From: Paracoccus gahaiensis
Lineage (GTDB): Bacteria > Pseudomonadota > Alphaproteobacteria > Rhodobacterales > Rhodobacteraceae
Length of the DNA: 64,000 bases
NCBI RefSeq assembly: GCF_005048225.1
Contig: NZ_SUNI01000005.1
Location: forward strand, 62,001 to 126,000
Direction: 5' to 3'
Of the stretch, positions 53,667 to 63,794 are shown piece after piece. Numbering within the stretch: position 1 is the stretch's first letter; each line of letters starts with the position of its first letter. The position numbers were made by a program, and so were the translations under genes. The notes under the pieces are model-generated. The model did no database searches, was not told the DNA's origin, and saw only the letters and a list, made by a program, of their open reading frames with translations.

Positions 53667-54584
53667 CTACAGCCCCGCATCCTCGGGCAGGCCCAGCATG
53701 ATGTTCAGGTTCTGCACCGCCGCGCCCGAGGCGCCCTTGCCCAGATTGTCCAGCACCGCGATGACCGTCGCGCATCCGGTCTCGTCATCGCCATGCACGC
53801 TGAGGCGCATCCGGTTGGTGCCGTTCATCGCGGTGGGATCGATGCGACCACCCAGCTCGGCGGCGGGAACCACCTGCACGAAGGCCTCGCCCGCGTAATG
53901 GTCGGCCAGCGCCTGATGCAGCGACGCCACACTGCGGTCGTCGTCCAGATGCAAGGGCAGCTGCACGGCCATGCCCTGCGCGAAATTCCCGACCGAGGGC
54001 GCGAAGACCGGCTGCAGCAGCAGCCCGCCATGGGTCATGATCTCGGGGATGTGCTTGTGGCGCTGGTCCAGCCCATAGATGAACTGCACCGGCGCGGTGC
54101 CCGCCTCGTATTCCGCAACCAGCGCCTTGCCGCCGCCGGTATAGCCGCTGACGGCATTGAGGGTCAGGGCCTGGGTCTCCTCGATCAGCCCGGCTGCGAC
54201 CAGGGGCGCGATGATGGCGATCGAGCCCGTGGAATAGCAGCCCGGATTGCTGACGAACCGCGCCGCCGCGATCATCTCGCGCATCTCGGGGGCCAGTTCG
54301 GGAAAGCCGAAGACCCAGTCCGGGTGGATCCGATGCGCGGTCGAGGCATCGATCAGCCGCACGGACATGTCGGCGGTCAGCGCCACGGCCTCGCGCGCCG
54401 CATCGTCGGGCAGGCAGAGGATCGCCACATCGGCCTCGGCGAAGCAATCGGCGCGGGCGGCGGGGTCCTTGCGGTGGGCGGGGTCCAGCTGCACCAGACG
54501 GATGTCGTCGCGCCCCATCAGGCGGTCGCGGATCTGCAGGCCGGTCGTTCCGGCCTCGCCATCGATGAAGACGCTATGGGTCAT
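53667..54584 (-). CDS. argC: N-acetyl-gamma-glutamyl-phosphate reductase (ArgC type 2)
   Basis: The 305-residue protein begins [18 protein letters not shown] and has the active-site motif [12 protein letters not shown] near 110-121, with GYTGGGKAL. These match the shorter ArgC2 form common in alphaproteobacteria. It makes N-acetylglutamate semialdehyde in arginine synthesis. Confidence 0.94.
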   Translation of the reverse strand: MTHSVFIDGEAGTTGLQIRDRLMGRDDIRLVQLDPAHRKDPAARADCFAEADVAILCLPDDAAREAVALTADMSVRLIDASTAHRIHPDWVFGFPELAPEMREMIAAARFVSNPGCYSTGSIAIIAPLVAAGLIEETQALTLNAVSGYTGGGKALVAEYEAGTAPVQFIYGLDQRHKHIPEIMTHGGLLLQPVFAPSVGNFAQGMAVQLPLHLDDDRSVASLHQALADHYAGEAFVQVVPAAELGGRIDPTAMNGTNRMRLSVHGDDETGCATVIAVLDNLGKGASGAAVQNLNIMLGLPEDAGL

Positions 54585-54652
54585 GGGGCACCTTTTTCTG
54601 GATCACCGACTGTCTAGCGCAGGCCGGGCCCGGTCACAACGCCGCGCAGGCG

Positions 54653-54982
54653 TCAGATGCTGCACATCTCGGACCGGGTGAGGAAGCGCTTCTCGCGCCC
54701 GTTATCCAAGCTGAACATGCCGCCCCTTCCGGGCACGACGTCGATGATCAGATCGGTATGCTTCCAGGCCTCGGCCTGGCTGGCCGAGATGTAGAAAGGC
54801 GCGCCGCCGATCTCGCCCAGCTTCACGTCGCGGTCTCCGATGCGGAAATCGTCCTGCGGATAGCACATGGGCGACGAGCCGTCGCAGCAGCCCCCCGACT
54901 GGTGGAACAGGACCGGGCCGTGATCGGCCACGATCTCGTCGATCAGGCGCAGGGCGTCGGGGGTCGCGGTGACGGTGCTCAT
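54653..54982 (-). CDS. DUF779 family protein
   Basis: The 109-residue protein has a conserved Cys-rich loop QSGGCCDGSSPMCYP (about 28-42) and TDLIIDVVPGRGGMFSL, the DUF779 pattern. These proteins are usually encoded with aldehyde dehydrogenases and are thought to help them, but the activity is unproven. Here topoisomerase IB lies between it and the aldehyde dehydrogenase gene; its start overlaps the topoisomerase stop as ATGA. Confidence 0.88.
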   Translation of the reverse strand: MSTVTATPDALRLIDEIVADHGPVLFHQSGGCCDGSSPMCYPQDDFRIGDRDVKLGEIGGAPFYISASQAEAWKHTDLIIDVVPGRGGMFSLDNGREKRFLTRSEMCSI

Positions 54983-56034
54983 GGCTTCAGTCTCCTCCTC
55001 AGGAATGTCAGGACCTGCTTTTCCTCGGGGCGCAGGTCGTCATGGGTCAGGGTCTGCGCGATCTCGCCCTGCAGGTCCAGCTTCAGGTCATGGGCCAGAT
55101 AGCCGTCGATGATCTGCGGATGGACATAGCATTTGCGGCAGATGGTGGGGGTGTTGCCCAGCCTGGCCGCGACCGTCTCGATCGCGTCGCGGACATTGCG
55201 CTTGGCGGCGGCCTCGCTGTCGGCCTTCTCGTATTCCGACAGGGCCAGCGCGGCCAGGACCGTGCCCGTCCAGGTGCGGAAGTCCTTGGCGGTGACATGG
55301 CGGCCGGTGATGTCGCGCAGATAGGCGTTCACGTCGCCCGAGGTCACCTGATGGCGGGTGCCGTCCTCGTCGACATATTGGAACAGATGCTGGCCGGGAA
55401 GCTCCTGCACCGCCCGAATGATCCGCGCCACGCGGCGGTCGCGCAGGCCCAGATCCCAGTCCTTGCCCGACTTGCCCTTGAAGCGGAATCGGATGCGGTT
55501 GCCTTCCAGCGAGACGTGGCGGGCGCGCAGGGTGGTCAGGCCGTGCGACTTGTTCTGCTTGGCATAGGTGGCATTGCCGACCCGGATCATGGTGTTTTCC
55601 AGAAGGAAGACGATGGTCGCCAGCACCTTCTCGGGCGGCAGACCGCGCCGCGCCATGTCGGCATCGACCCGCGCGCGAAGGCCGGGCAGCACCTGGGCGA
55701 AATCCAGCATGCGATCGTATTTGGTGCCGTCGCGGATCTCGCGGAAGCCGGGGTGATAGCGATATTGCTTGCGCCCCTTGGCATCGCGGCCGGTGGCCAG
55801 GATATGGCCCTGCGGATCGGGACAGATCCAGACATCGGTATAGGCGGGCGGCACGGCCAGCGCGGCCAGCCGCTTCCGCGTCGCCCGGTCGGTGATCGTC
55901 TGCCCCTGCGCATCGCGATAGGAAAAGCTCTTGCCCGCCCGGACCCGGCGGATGCCCGGTATGTCGTCGTTGACATAGACGAGGCCCGCGCTGATCGCGG
56001 CGTCCTCGGGGTCGATGATGGCATCCTTGGGCAT
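54979..56034 (-). CDS. DNA topoisomerase IB (poxvirus-like)
   Basis: The protein has 351 residues from ATG at 56034. It has the type IB layout with YRYHPGFREIRDGTKYDRM, the Arg/Lys catalytic helices (LTTLRARHVSLEGN, GKSGKDWDLGLRD) and AKDFRTWTGTVLAAL, and the C-terminal CYVHPQIIDGYL with the catalytic Tyr. It relaxes supercoils through a 3'-phosphotyrosine link. It is flanked by aldehyde-oxidation genes, which is an unusual setting. Confidence 0.92.
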   Translation of the reverse strand: MPKDAIIDPEDAAISAGLVYVNDDIPGIRRVRAGKSFSYRDAQGQTITDRATRKRLAALAVPPAYTDVWICPDPQGHILATGRDAKGRKQYRYHPGFREIRDGTKYDRMLDFAQVLPGLRARVDADMARRGLPPEKVLATIVFLLENTMIRVGNATYAKQNKSHGLTTLRARHVSLEGNRIRFRFKGKSGKDWDLGLRDRRVARIIRAVQELPGQHLFQYVDEDGTRHQVTSGDVNAYLRDITGRHVTAKDFRTWTGTVLAALALSEYEKADSEAAAKRNVRDAIETVAARLGNTPTICRKCYVHPQIIDGYLAHDLKLDLQGEIAQTLTHDDLRPEEKQVLTFLRRRLKP

Positions 56035-56117
56035 GGCGCGCGTCTCTTGGTGGCGGTCCGGCTCAACGCGGCATGGGGGGCGGAGGTTGCGGGGACCCGA
56101 AGGCCCCCGCGCCCGGA

Positions 56118-57644
56118 TCAGAAGAAGCCCAGCTTCTTGGGGCTGTAGCTGACCAGCATGTTCTTGGTCTGCTGGTAATGGTCCAGCATCATGCGATGGT
56201 TCTCGCGCCCGATGCCGGACTGCTTGTAGCCGCCGAAGGCCGCATGGGCCGGATAGGCGTGATAGCAGTTCGTCCAGACCCGGCCCGCCTGGATGGCCCG
56301 GCCGAAGCGATAGCAGGTGTTCGCGTCGCGCGACCACAGGCCCGCGCCCAGACCGTAGAGCGTGTCATTGGCGATCGACAGCGCCTCGTCATGGTCCTTG
56401 AAGGTGGTCACGGACACGACCGGGCCGAAGATCTCTTCCTGGAAGACCCGCATCTTGTTGTGGCCCTTGAAGACCGTCGGCTTGATGTAATAGCCGCCCG
56501 ACAGCTCTCCGCCGTGATCGGCCTTGTCGCCGCCGGTCAGGATCTCGGCCCCTTCCTTCCGACCGATGTCGAAATAGGACAGGATCTTCTCCATCTGCTC
56601 GCTGGAGGCTTGGGCGCCGATCATCGTGGCGCTGTCGCGCGGATCGCCCTGCACGATGGCCTCGACCCGCTTTAGCGCCTTTTCCATGAACTGGTCGTAG
56701 ATCTTTTCATGGATCAGCGCGCGCGACGGGCAGGTGCAGACCTCGCCCTGGTTCAGCGCGAACATCACGAAGCCCTCGATCGCCTTGTCGAAGAAATCGT
56801 CATCCTCGCGGCAGACATCCTCGTGGAAGATGTTGGGCGACTTGCCGCCCAGCTCCAGCGTCACCGGGATCAGGTTCTCGGCGGCATATTGCATGATCAG
56901 CCGGCCGGTGGTGGTTTCCCCGGTGAAGGCGATCTTGGAGATGCGCGGATTGCTGGCCAGCGGCTTGCCTGCCTCCAGACCGAAGCCGTTCACGATGTTC
57001 AGCACGCCCGGCGGCAGGATGTCGGCGATCAGCTCGGCGAAGACCAGGATCGTCGCCGGGGTCTGCTCGGCCGGTTTCAGCACGACGCAGTTGCCTGCGG
57101 CCAGCGCCGGGGCCAGCTTCCAGCAGGCCATCAGCAGCGGGAAGTTCCACGGGATGATCTGGCCCACGACGCCCAGGGGCTCGTGGAAGTGATAGGCGAT
57201 GGTGTCGTTGTCGATCTCGCTGATGCCGCCCTCCTGCGCGCGAAGGACGCCCGCGAAATAGCGGAAATGGTCGACGGCCAGCGGCAGATCGGCGGCCATC
57301 GTCTCGCGGATCGGCTTGCCGTTGTCCCAGGTCTCGGCGGTGGCCAGCAGCTGCAGGTTCTGCTCCATCCGGTCGGCGATGCGCAGCAGCGCGTTCGAGC
57401 GTTCGGTGGTCGAGGCCTTGCCCCAGGCATCCTTGGCGGCATGGGCCGCGTCCAGGGCCAGCTCGATATCTTCGGCATTCGACCGGGCGATCTCTCCGAT
57501 CGGGGCGCCGGTGATGGGGGTGGTGTTGGTGAAATATTTGCCCGAGCGGGGGGCAACCCATTTGCCACCGATGAAGTTGTCATAGCGGCTGGCGAAGGGC
57601 ATCACGCCCACGCCCTTGAACTCGTGCGTCTGGTCGTTCGGCAT
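56118..57644 (-). CDS. NAD-dependent aldehyde dehydrogenase (ExaC/AldA-like)
   Basis: The protein has 508 residues from ATG at 57644, with AAGGAGG 6 bases upstream. It has the NAD-binding and catalytic motifs [13 protein letters not shown] and [13 protein letters not shown] (Cys in GEVCTC) and the C-terminal [12 protein letters not shown]. Its length and VCTC active site match the acetaldehyde/ethanol-linked ExaC group. An AcoR-like regulator gene lies directly upstream with a palindrome and a sigma54-like promoter between them. Confidence 0.92.
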   Translation of the reverse strand: MPNDQTHEFKGVGVMPFASRYDNFIGGKWVAPRSGKYFTNTTPITGAPIGEIARSNAEDIELALDAAHAAKDAWGKASTTERSNALLRIADRMEQNLQLLATAETWDNGKPIRETMAADLPLAVDHFRYFAGVLRAQEGGISEIDNDTIAYHFHEPLGVVGQIIPWNFPLLMACWKLAPALAAGNCVVLKPAEQTPATILVFAELIADILPPGVLNIVNGFGLEAGKPLASNPRISKIAFTGETTTGRLIMQYAAENLIPVTLELGGKSPNIFHEDVCREDDDFFDKAIEGFVMFALNQGEVCTCPSRALIHEKIYDQFMEKALKRVEAIVQGDPRDSATMIGAQASSEQMEKILSYFDIGRKEGAEILTGGDKADHGGELSGGYYIKPTVFKGHNKMRVFQEEIFGPVVSVTTFKDHDEALSIANDTLYGLGAGLWSRDANTCYRFGRAIQAGRVWTNCYHAYPAHAAFGGYKQSGIGRENHRMMLDHYQQTKNMLVSYSPKKLGFF

Positions 57645-57692
57645 CGGAATCCTCCTTGAAGATGGTCGCCGGACCTCCCCGTCCGGGCCTGA

Positions 57693-57708
57693 GGCAAAGA
57701 TCGTGCAC
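57693..57708 (-). promoter_or_regulatory. Sigma54-like promoter sequence before the aldehyde dehydrogenase
   Basis: On the minus strand GTGCACG-ATCT-TTGCC resembles the -24/-12 consensus TGGCACG-N4-TTGCW, with exact spacing and a complete -12 GC. The -24 GG is TG here, so the match is imperfect. It is about 50 bases before the start codon. Confidence 0.45.
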
Positions 57709-57752
57709 GACATGATTCGTGGCAAGCCGCCATCCACGCCGCAGTGCAGAAG

Positions 57753-57772
57753 CTGTCTCAGGGCTGAGACAG
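57753..57772. promoter_or_regulatory. Perfect inverted repeat, candidate operator
   Basis: CTGTCTCAG (57753-57761) and CTGAGACAG (57764-57772) are exact inverted copies separated by two bases. The repeat overlaps the last codons and stop of the regulator gene and lies 109-128 bases upstream of the aldehyde dehydrogenase start, a suitable place for an activator site. Confidence 0.6.
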
Positions 57773-58726
57773 TCCCCCCGGATTATCGCCGATCCCCAAG
57801 CGCGCCATGCGCCGGTAGAGCGTCGCGCGCCCGATTCCCAGGGCCCGTGCGGCGGCCGAGACATTGCCCGAGGCCCGCGCCAGCGCCCGGATGACGGCGG
57901 CGCGCTCGCCCTTGTCGAAGCCGCGCAACTCGTCCTGACGGCCCAGAAGGTCGGCGGCGGGGCGCGGCCGCAGCGCGCCCTCGCGTTCCAGCCCCAGCAC
58001 CCGGCGCGCGGCCCGCGTGGCCCCGATGGCCAGGTCGTCGCGGTCCACGGCCAGCAGCACCGCCTGGTCGGTCTGGTCGTCCGAGGCCATCACGATCCGC
58101 GCCTGGGGAAAGCTGAAGCGGAAGAACATCGCCTCGATCGCCCGGGCGGTCTGGGCGACCTGTGCCTGGATCAGCCGGTTGTAGCGCTCGGTCTGGTCGG
58201 CGCGCGCAGAGCTGACATCCAGCGCGGCCAGCAGCCGACCGTCCGGCCCCCAGATCGGCGCGTCCATGCAGGACATGGCGGTGTTGCGGGTGTGGAAATG
58301 CTCGTCGCGGTGGATGGTGACCTGCCGCCCCTCGGCCAGGCAGGTGCCGATGCCGTTGGTGCCCTGCGCCGCCTCGGACCAGACGGCGCCGCGCCACAGC
58401 CCCCAGTCCCGGAACTGCGCCGCGTCGCTGTCCGAGACGCGCTGGTCCAGCACCACGCCCTGCGCATCTGTCAGCAGCACGTTGCAGCCCGACAGGCCCA
58501 CCAGCCCGTGCAGGTGGTCAAGCTGCGGCCCGGCGACATGCAGGAACGCCTCCATCGCCTGATGGCGTGCGGCCAGTTCGGGGGCGGACAGATGCTCGGG
58601 GCGGCGTCGGTCGGCAGGGTCCAGCCCATGCTTGACCAGCGAGCGCCGCCACGAGGCCGCCAGGGCCGAGGTCGCGCCGGGCGATTGCGACTTGGCGGCC
58701 ACCAGGTCCGCATGGTTGCGCTGCAT
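57758..58726 (-). CDS. AcoR-like GAF/Fis-type regulator without an AAA+ domain
   Basis: The protein has 322 residues from ATG at 58726 (AGGGGAGG upstream). The N-terminal part has the AcoR-type pattern ([13 protein letters not shown]) and a GAF domain (about 65-195, [35 protein letters not shown]). The end is a Fis helix-turn-helix ([20 protein letters not shown]). The central AAA+ sigma54-activation domain of full-length AcoR is absent; only about 75 residues lie between GAF and Fis. It probably controls the adjacent aldehyde dehydrogenase. Confidence 0.85.
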   Translation of the reverse strand: MQRNHADLVAAKSQSPGATSALAASWRRSLVKHGLDPADRRRPEHLSAPELAARHQAMEAFLHVAGPQLDHLHGLVGLSGCNVLLTDAQGVVLDQRVSDSDAAQFRDWGLWRGAVWSEAAQGTNGIGTCLAEGRQVTIHRDEHFHTRNTAMSCMDAPIWGPDGRLLAALDVSSARADQTERYNRLIQAQVAQTARAIEAMFFRFSFPQARIVMASDDQTDQAVLLAVDRDDLAIGATRAARRVLGLEREGALRPRPAADLLGRQDELRGFDKGERAAVIRALARASGNVSAAARALGIGRATLYRRMARLGIGDNPGGLSQP

Positions 58727-58777
58727 CAAAAGCCTCCCCTCCCCAAGGTCGGCGCAGCCTAGCACGGTTTTCCCGGT

Positions 58778-58798
58778 GCGATCAGCAAATTTGATCGC
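58778..58798. repeat. Inverted repeat between aglK and the regulator gene
   Basis: GCGATCA (58778-58784) and TGATCGC (58792-58798) are inverted with a 7-base A/T-rich spacer. It lies 52 bases upstream of the regulator start and 15 bases upstream in minus-strand order of nothing else but the aglK stop, so it may be an operator or a weak terminator for the agl operon. Confidence 0.35.
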
Positions 58799-58812
58799 CT
58801 CCGCCGCCGGGG

Positions 58813-60033
<1,221 letters not shown>

Positions 60034-60047
60034 TGCGGGTTCCTCCC

Positions 60048-61613
60048 CTATCCTTCGATGATCTGGACCTGCCACGGCATCAGCCCGCTTGCCTCGTCAT
60101 CGGACAGGTTCGCGCGGATCAGCAGGGTCTGCTTGTCGTCCATCCGGCGGAAGGACAGGACCGGCCCCTCGGCCATGACATCGGTCATGGTGCCGCCGCG
60201 CAGCGCGCTGTGCTTGCGGCGCAGGCCGACGGCCCACCGGTAGTGATGCAGCATGGATTGCGCGTCGGCCTCCTGGGCCACGACGGTGCGCTGCAGATGG
60301 GTGTGCGGCACCGGCAGCCAGGGCTGGCTGGTGGAGAAGCCGCCATTCACGCCCATGTCCCAGACCATCGGCGTGCGGCAGCCGTCGCGGCCCTTGAATT
60401 CGGGCCAGAATTCGATGCCGTAAGGGTCGCGCAGCTCTTCGTGGCGCAACTCCGCCTCGGGCAGGCCCAGCTCCTCGCCCTGATAGAGGCAGACCGAGCC
60501 GCGCAGGCACAGAAGCACGGTCGCATAGGCCTTGGCGGCCTGATCGGGCAGCGACCAGCGGGTGATGTGGCGCACCACGTCATGGTTCGACATGGCCCAG
60601 CAGGGCCAGGCATTGGGCGCCTGGCTGGTGAGCCGGTCGAAGACATCGACGACCCGCGCCGCCGTCAGGTCGGTGCCCGACAGGAAGTCGAAGACATAGG
60701 ACATCTGCACCCGGCCCGGCGTGCCGGTATAGACCTCCAGCAGCTCCAGCGCGCGTTCGCTGTCGCCGATCTCGCCCACGACCGAGGCGCCATAGGGCGC
60801 GATGGTCTGGTGAAACCGTTCCAGAAAGGCCACGTTCTCGGGCTGGGACTTGCTGAACTTGTGGCTCTGGTGGTTGTAGGGGTTCACGGCGGGCGCGGTG
60901 TCGGCCTTGCGCAGCCCGGGCGCCAAGGGCGGGTTGTCGCGCAACTCGCGGTCGTGGAAGTAATAGTTCACCACGTCCAGGCGAAAGCCGTCGACGCCCC
61001 GGTCCAGCCAGAACCGCGCCATGTCCAGAAGCGCCTGCTGCACCTCGGGATTGTGGAAGTTCAGGTCAGGCTGCGAAGACAGGAAATTGTGCAGGTAATA
61101 CTGTTCCCGCCGCGCATCCCATTGCCAGGCGCTGCCGCCGAACATCGACAGCCAGTTGTTCGGCGCGGTTCCGTCTGGCTTGGGATCGGCCCAGACATAC
61201 CAGTCGGATTTCGGATTGGCCCGGCTGGCCCGGCTTTCGCGGAACCAGGAATGTCGGTCCGAGGTATGCGACATGACCAGGTCGATGATGACCTTCAGGC
61301 CCAGATCATGGGCGCTGGCGATCAGCCAGTCGAAATCCTCCATCGTGCCGAACAGCGGGTCGATGCCCTGATAATCGGCGACGTCATAGCCGAAATCCTT
61401 CATCGGCGAGGTGAAGAACGGCGAGATCCAGACCGCATCCACGCCAAGCGAGGCGACATAGGGCAGCCTCTGGGCGATGCCGCCCAGATCGCCAGTGCCG
61501 CTGCCGGTCGTGTCCTGAAAGCTGCGCGGATAGATCTGATAGATGATCCCGCCCCTCCACCAATCCCCCGCCTGCACCGCTGCCTGTGTCGTCGTTGCCG
61601 TCAAGTCATCCAC
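60048..61613 (-). CDS. aglA: Alpha-glucosidase, GH13 family
   Basis: The 521-residue protein has the GH13 regions: DLVMSHTSDRHSWF, GFRLDVVNYYFHD with the nucleophile Asp, VVGEIGD with the acid/base Glu and AMSNHDVVRH. It hydrolyses imported alpha-glucosides in the cytoplasm. The start is uncertain: GTG at 61613 overlaps its own AAAGG, while TTG at 61604 has better spacing; no ATG is in range. It overlaps aglG by 8 bases. Confidence 0.93.
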   Translation of the reverse strand: MDDLTATTTQAAVQAGDWWRGGIIYQIYPRSFQDTTGSGTGDLGGIAQRLPYVASLGVDAVWISPFFTSPMKDFGYDVADYQGIDPLFGTMEDFDWLIASAHDLGLKVIIDLVMSHTSDRHSWFRESRASRANPKSDWYVWADPKPDGTAPNNWLSMFGGSAWQWDARREQYYLHNFLSSQPDLNFHNPEVQQALLDMARFWLDRGVDGFRLDVVNYYFHDRELRDNPPLAPGLRKADTAPAVNPYNHQSHKFSKSQPENVAFLERFHQTIAPYGASVVGEIGDSERALELLEVYTGTPGRVQMSYVFDFLSGTDLTAARVVDVFDRLTSQAPNAWPCWAMSNHDVVRHITRWSLPDQAAKAYATVLLCLRGSVCLYQGEELGLPEAELRHEELRDPYGIEFWPEFKGRDGCRTPMVWDMGVNGGFSTSQPWLPVPHTHLQRTVVAQEADAQSMLHHYRWAVGLRRKHSALRGGTMTDVMAEGPVLSFRRMDDKQTLLIRANLSDDEASGLMPWQVQIIEG

Positions 61614-62739
61614 CTTTCACCGACCCGGCCAGCAATCCGCGGACCAGGTATTTCTGCATGGCAAAGAACACCAGCAAGGGAACGGCTATCGAGATGAAGG
61701 CCGAGGTTGCAAGGATCTCCCATTCACCTCCGCGCGAGCCCATCAGTTCGCGCAGAAGGCCGGTCATGACCAGCTGTTCGCGCGTATTGCCCAGAAAGAC
61801 GGTGGCGACCAGCAGATCGTTCCAGACCCAGAGGAACTGGAAGATGGCAAAGCTGGCCAGGGCGGGGAAAGACAGCGGCAGGATGATCCGGCGAAAGATC
61901 TGGAATTCCGACGCGCCGTCCACGCGGGCGCTCTCGATCACCTCGCGCGGCAGGCCGACCATGTAGTTTCGCAGCAGATAGACCGCCAGCGGCAGGCCAA
62001 AGCCCGTATGGGCCAGCCAGATCCCCAGATATCCCTTGCCGATGCCCAGCTCGTTGTGCAGCCGCAGAAGCGGGATCAGCGCCACCTGCAGGGGCACGAC
62101 CAGAAGGCCCACCACGCAGGCGGTCAGAAGCGCGCGGCCCGGAAACTGCATCCAGGCCAGCGCATAGGCGGCGAAGGCCGCGATCAGGATCGGGATGACG
62201 GTCGCGGGGATCGTCACCGTCATCGTGTTCATGAAGGCGCGGCCCAGGCCCCCCGCCGTCAGCACGCGGTTGTAATTGTCGATGGTGAAGCTGGGCGGCG
62301 ACAGGGTGGTGGTGAAGATCCGCTCGCCCCGCGTCATCTCGAAGGGCTGGGCCGAGGTCATCTGATAGGTGCCGTCCCCGGCCACGGTGACGTTGACGCC
62401 GGGATCGATCTCGACCGTGTCCCCGGGGGCGAACTCGGCGGGGCTGCGGGCGCCGGTGCCCCAGGCCGTCAGCTCCTGCGTGCCCTCCAGCGCGGTGCCC
62501 TCGATCACGTAGAGCCCGTCGCGCTCGACCTGGTCGTCGGCGGTGCCGGTGCGGACGAAGCCGGTCTGTTCCGACCCCGAGAAGGACTGCCACCAGCCCG
62601 AGGTCGAGATCTGGTCGCGGTCGCGGAACGACGACACGAACAGACCCAGGGTCGGGATCGTCCACAACAGCACCAGCAGGAAGGCAGAGATGTTGACCAC
62701 CCAGACCAGCGAGGATTTCTGTCCGGCCATGCCCTCCAT
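61606..62739 (-). CDS. aglG: Alpha-glucoside ABC transporter permease AglG
   Basis: The 377-residue permease has a first helix (about 11-35), a long periplasmic insertion (about 40-150, typical of AglG) and five further helices with the EAA loop VIESARVDGASEFQIFRRII. It pairs with AglF. The start touches the aglF stop; MAGQ at 62730 is an alternative start. Confidence 0.92.
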   Translation of the reverse strand: MEGMAGQKSSLVWVVNISAFLLVLLWTIPTLGLFVSSFRDRDQISTSGWWQSFSGSEQTGFVRTGTADDQVERDGLYVIEGTALEGTQELTAWGTGARSPAEFAPGDTVEIDPGVNVTVAGDGTYQMTSAQPFEMTRGERIFTTTLSPPSFTIDNYNRVLTAGGLGRAFMNTMTVTIPATVIPILIAAFAAYALAWMQFPGRALLTACVVGLLVVPLQVALIPLLRLHNELGIGKGYLGIWLAHTGFGLPLAVYLLRNYMVGLPREVIESARVDGASEFQIFRRIILPLSFPALASFAIFQFLWVWNDLLVATVFLGNTREQLVMTGLLRELMGSRGGEWEILATSAFISIAVPLLVFFAMQKYLVRGLLAGSVKGG

Positions 62740-63734
62740 CAGCGGACCTCCTTGCGTGCGTTGTAAATGTTCCAGACCATGATCGGGGTGACCAGGATCA
62801 TCAGGACGATCGCGATGGCCGAGCCGCGCCCGTAATCGGGCGTGCCGCGGAACATCCAGTCATACATCAGGTTGGCCAGCACCTGCGTGCCCCATTGCCC
62901 GTTGGTCATGACGAAGACGATGTCAAAGACCTTCAGCACGACGATGGTGATGGTGGTCCAGACGACCGCGATGGTGCCCATGATCTGCGGCACCTTGATC
63001 TTGAAGAAGACCTGCAGGGGACTGGCGCCGTCCAGGATCGCGGCCTCGATCGTTTCCTCGGGGATGCCGCGCAGGGCGGCGGACAGGATGACCATCGCGA
63101 AGCCCGTCTGGATCCAGACCAGCACGATCATCAGCAGCAGGTTGTTCCAGACGGGCAGGGTCAGCCAGATCTGCGGCTCGCCCCCGAATTGCGTGACGAT
63201 CCAGTTCAGCAGGCCGATCTGCGTCTCGCCCGAGGCGCGGTATTCATAGATGAACTTCCAGATGACGCCCGCGCCGACGAAGCTGATCGCCATCGGCATG
63301 AAGATCAGTGACTTGCCGATATTGCCCCATTTGATCCGGTCGGTCAGCTGCGCCGCGATCAGGCCGAAGACGGTGGACAGGGCCGGCACGACCAGCAGCC
63401 ACATCATGTTGTTGACCATGGATTCGCGGAACTTCGCATCGCCCATCAGCCAGATGTAGTTGTCTAGCCCCACGAAGCTGGATCCGTTCGAGTTGAACAG
63501 CGACCGCCAGAAGCTGTCGAGGACCGGATAGACCAGATACATGGACAGAAACAGGATCGCCGGGCCCAGAAACAGCCAGGGCCGGATCTGGCCCGCGCGG
63601 CGGATGTTGTCGCCCGCCTTTGCGCCCCTCGGCGGATAGATCCGGTCCAGAAGCCAGTTCGACCCCCAGAACCACGCCACGCAGCCGAAGACGCCGATCA
63701 CGATCGTGCTGACCGCCAACCACAGCAATTCCAT
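62739..63734 (-). CDS. aglF: Alpha-glucoside ABC transporter permease AglF
   Basis: The 331-residue permease has a first helix near the N-terminus, an interhelical basic segment and six further helices with the EAA loop EETIEAAILDGASPLQVFFK. It has the MalF-like role. A GGGGGGAG ribosome site lies upstream. A strong hairpin separates it from aglE. Confidence 0.92.
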   Translation of the reverse strand: MELLWLAVSTIVIGVFGCVAWFWGSNWLLDRIYPPRGAKAGDNIRRAGQIRPWLFLGPAILFLSMYLVYPVLDSFWRSLFNSNGSSFVGLDNYIWLMGDAKFRESMVNNMMWLLVVPALSTVFGLIAAQLTDRIKWGNIGKSLIFMPMAISFVGAGVIWKFIYEYRASGETQIGLLNWIVTQFGGEPQIWLTLPVWNNLLLMIVLVWIQTGFAMVILSAALRGIPEETIEAAILDGASPLQVFFKIKVPQIMGTIAVVWTTITIVVLKVFDIVFVMTNGQWGTQVLANLMYDWMFRGTPDYGRGSAIAIVLMILVTPIMVWNIYNARKEVR

Positions 63735-63759
63735 CCCAGTCTCCCCCCTGAAGATAAAG

Positions 63760-63784
63760 GGCGCGGCGGACGGACCGCCGCGCC
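63760..63784 (-). terminator. Strong hairpin between aglE and aglF
   Basis: GGCGCGGCGG (63760-63769) and CCGCCGCGCC (63775-63784) form a perfect 10-bp stem with a 5-base loop, 10 bases after the aglE stop. CTTTATCTT follows on the minus strand. It is likely to make binding-protein mRNA more abundant than permease mRNA. Confidence 0.65.
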
Positions 63785-63794
63785 GACAGGCCCC

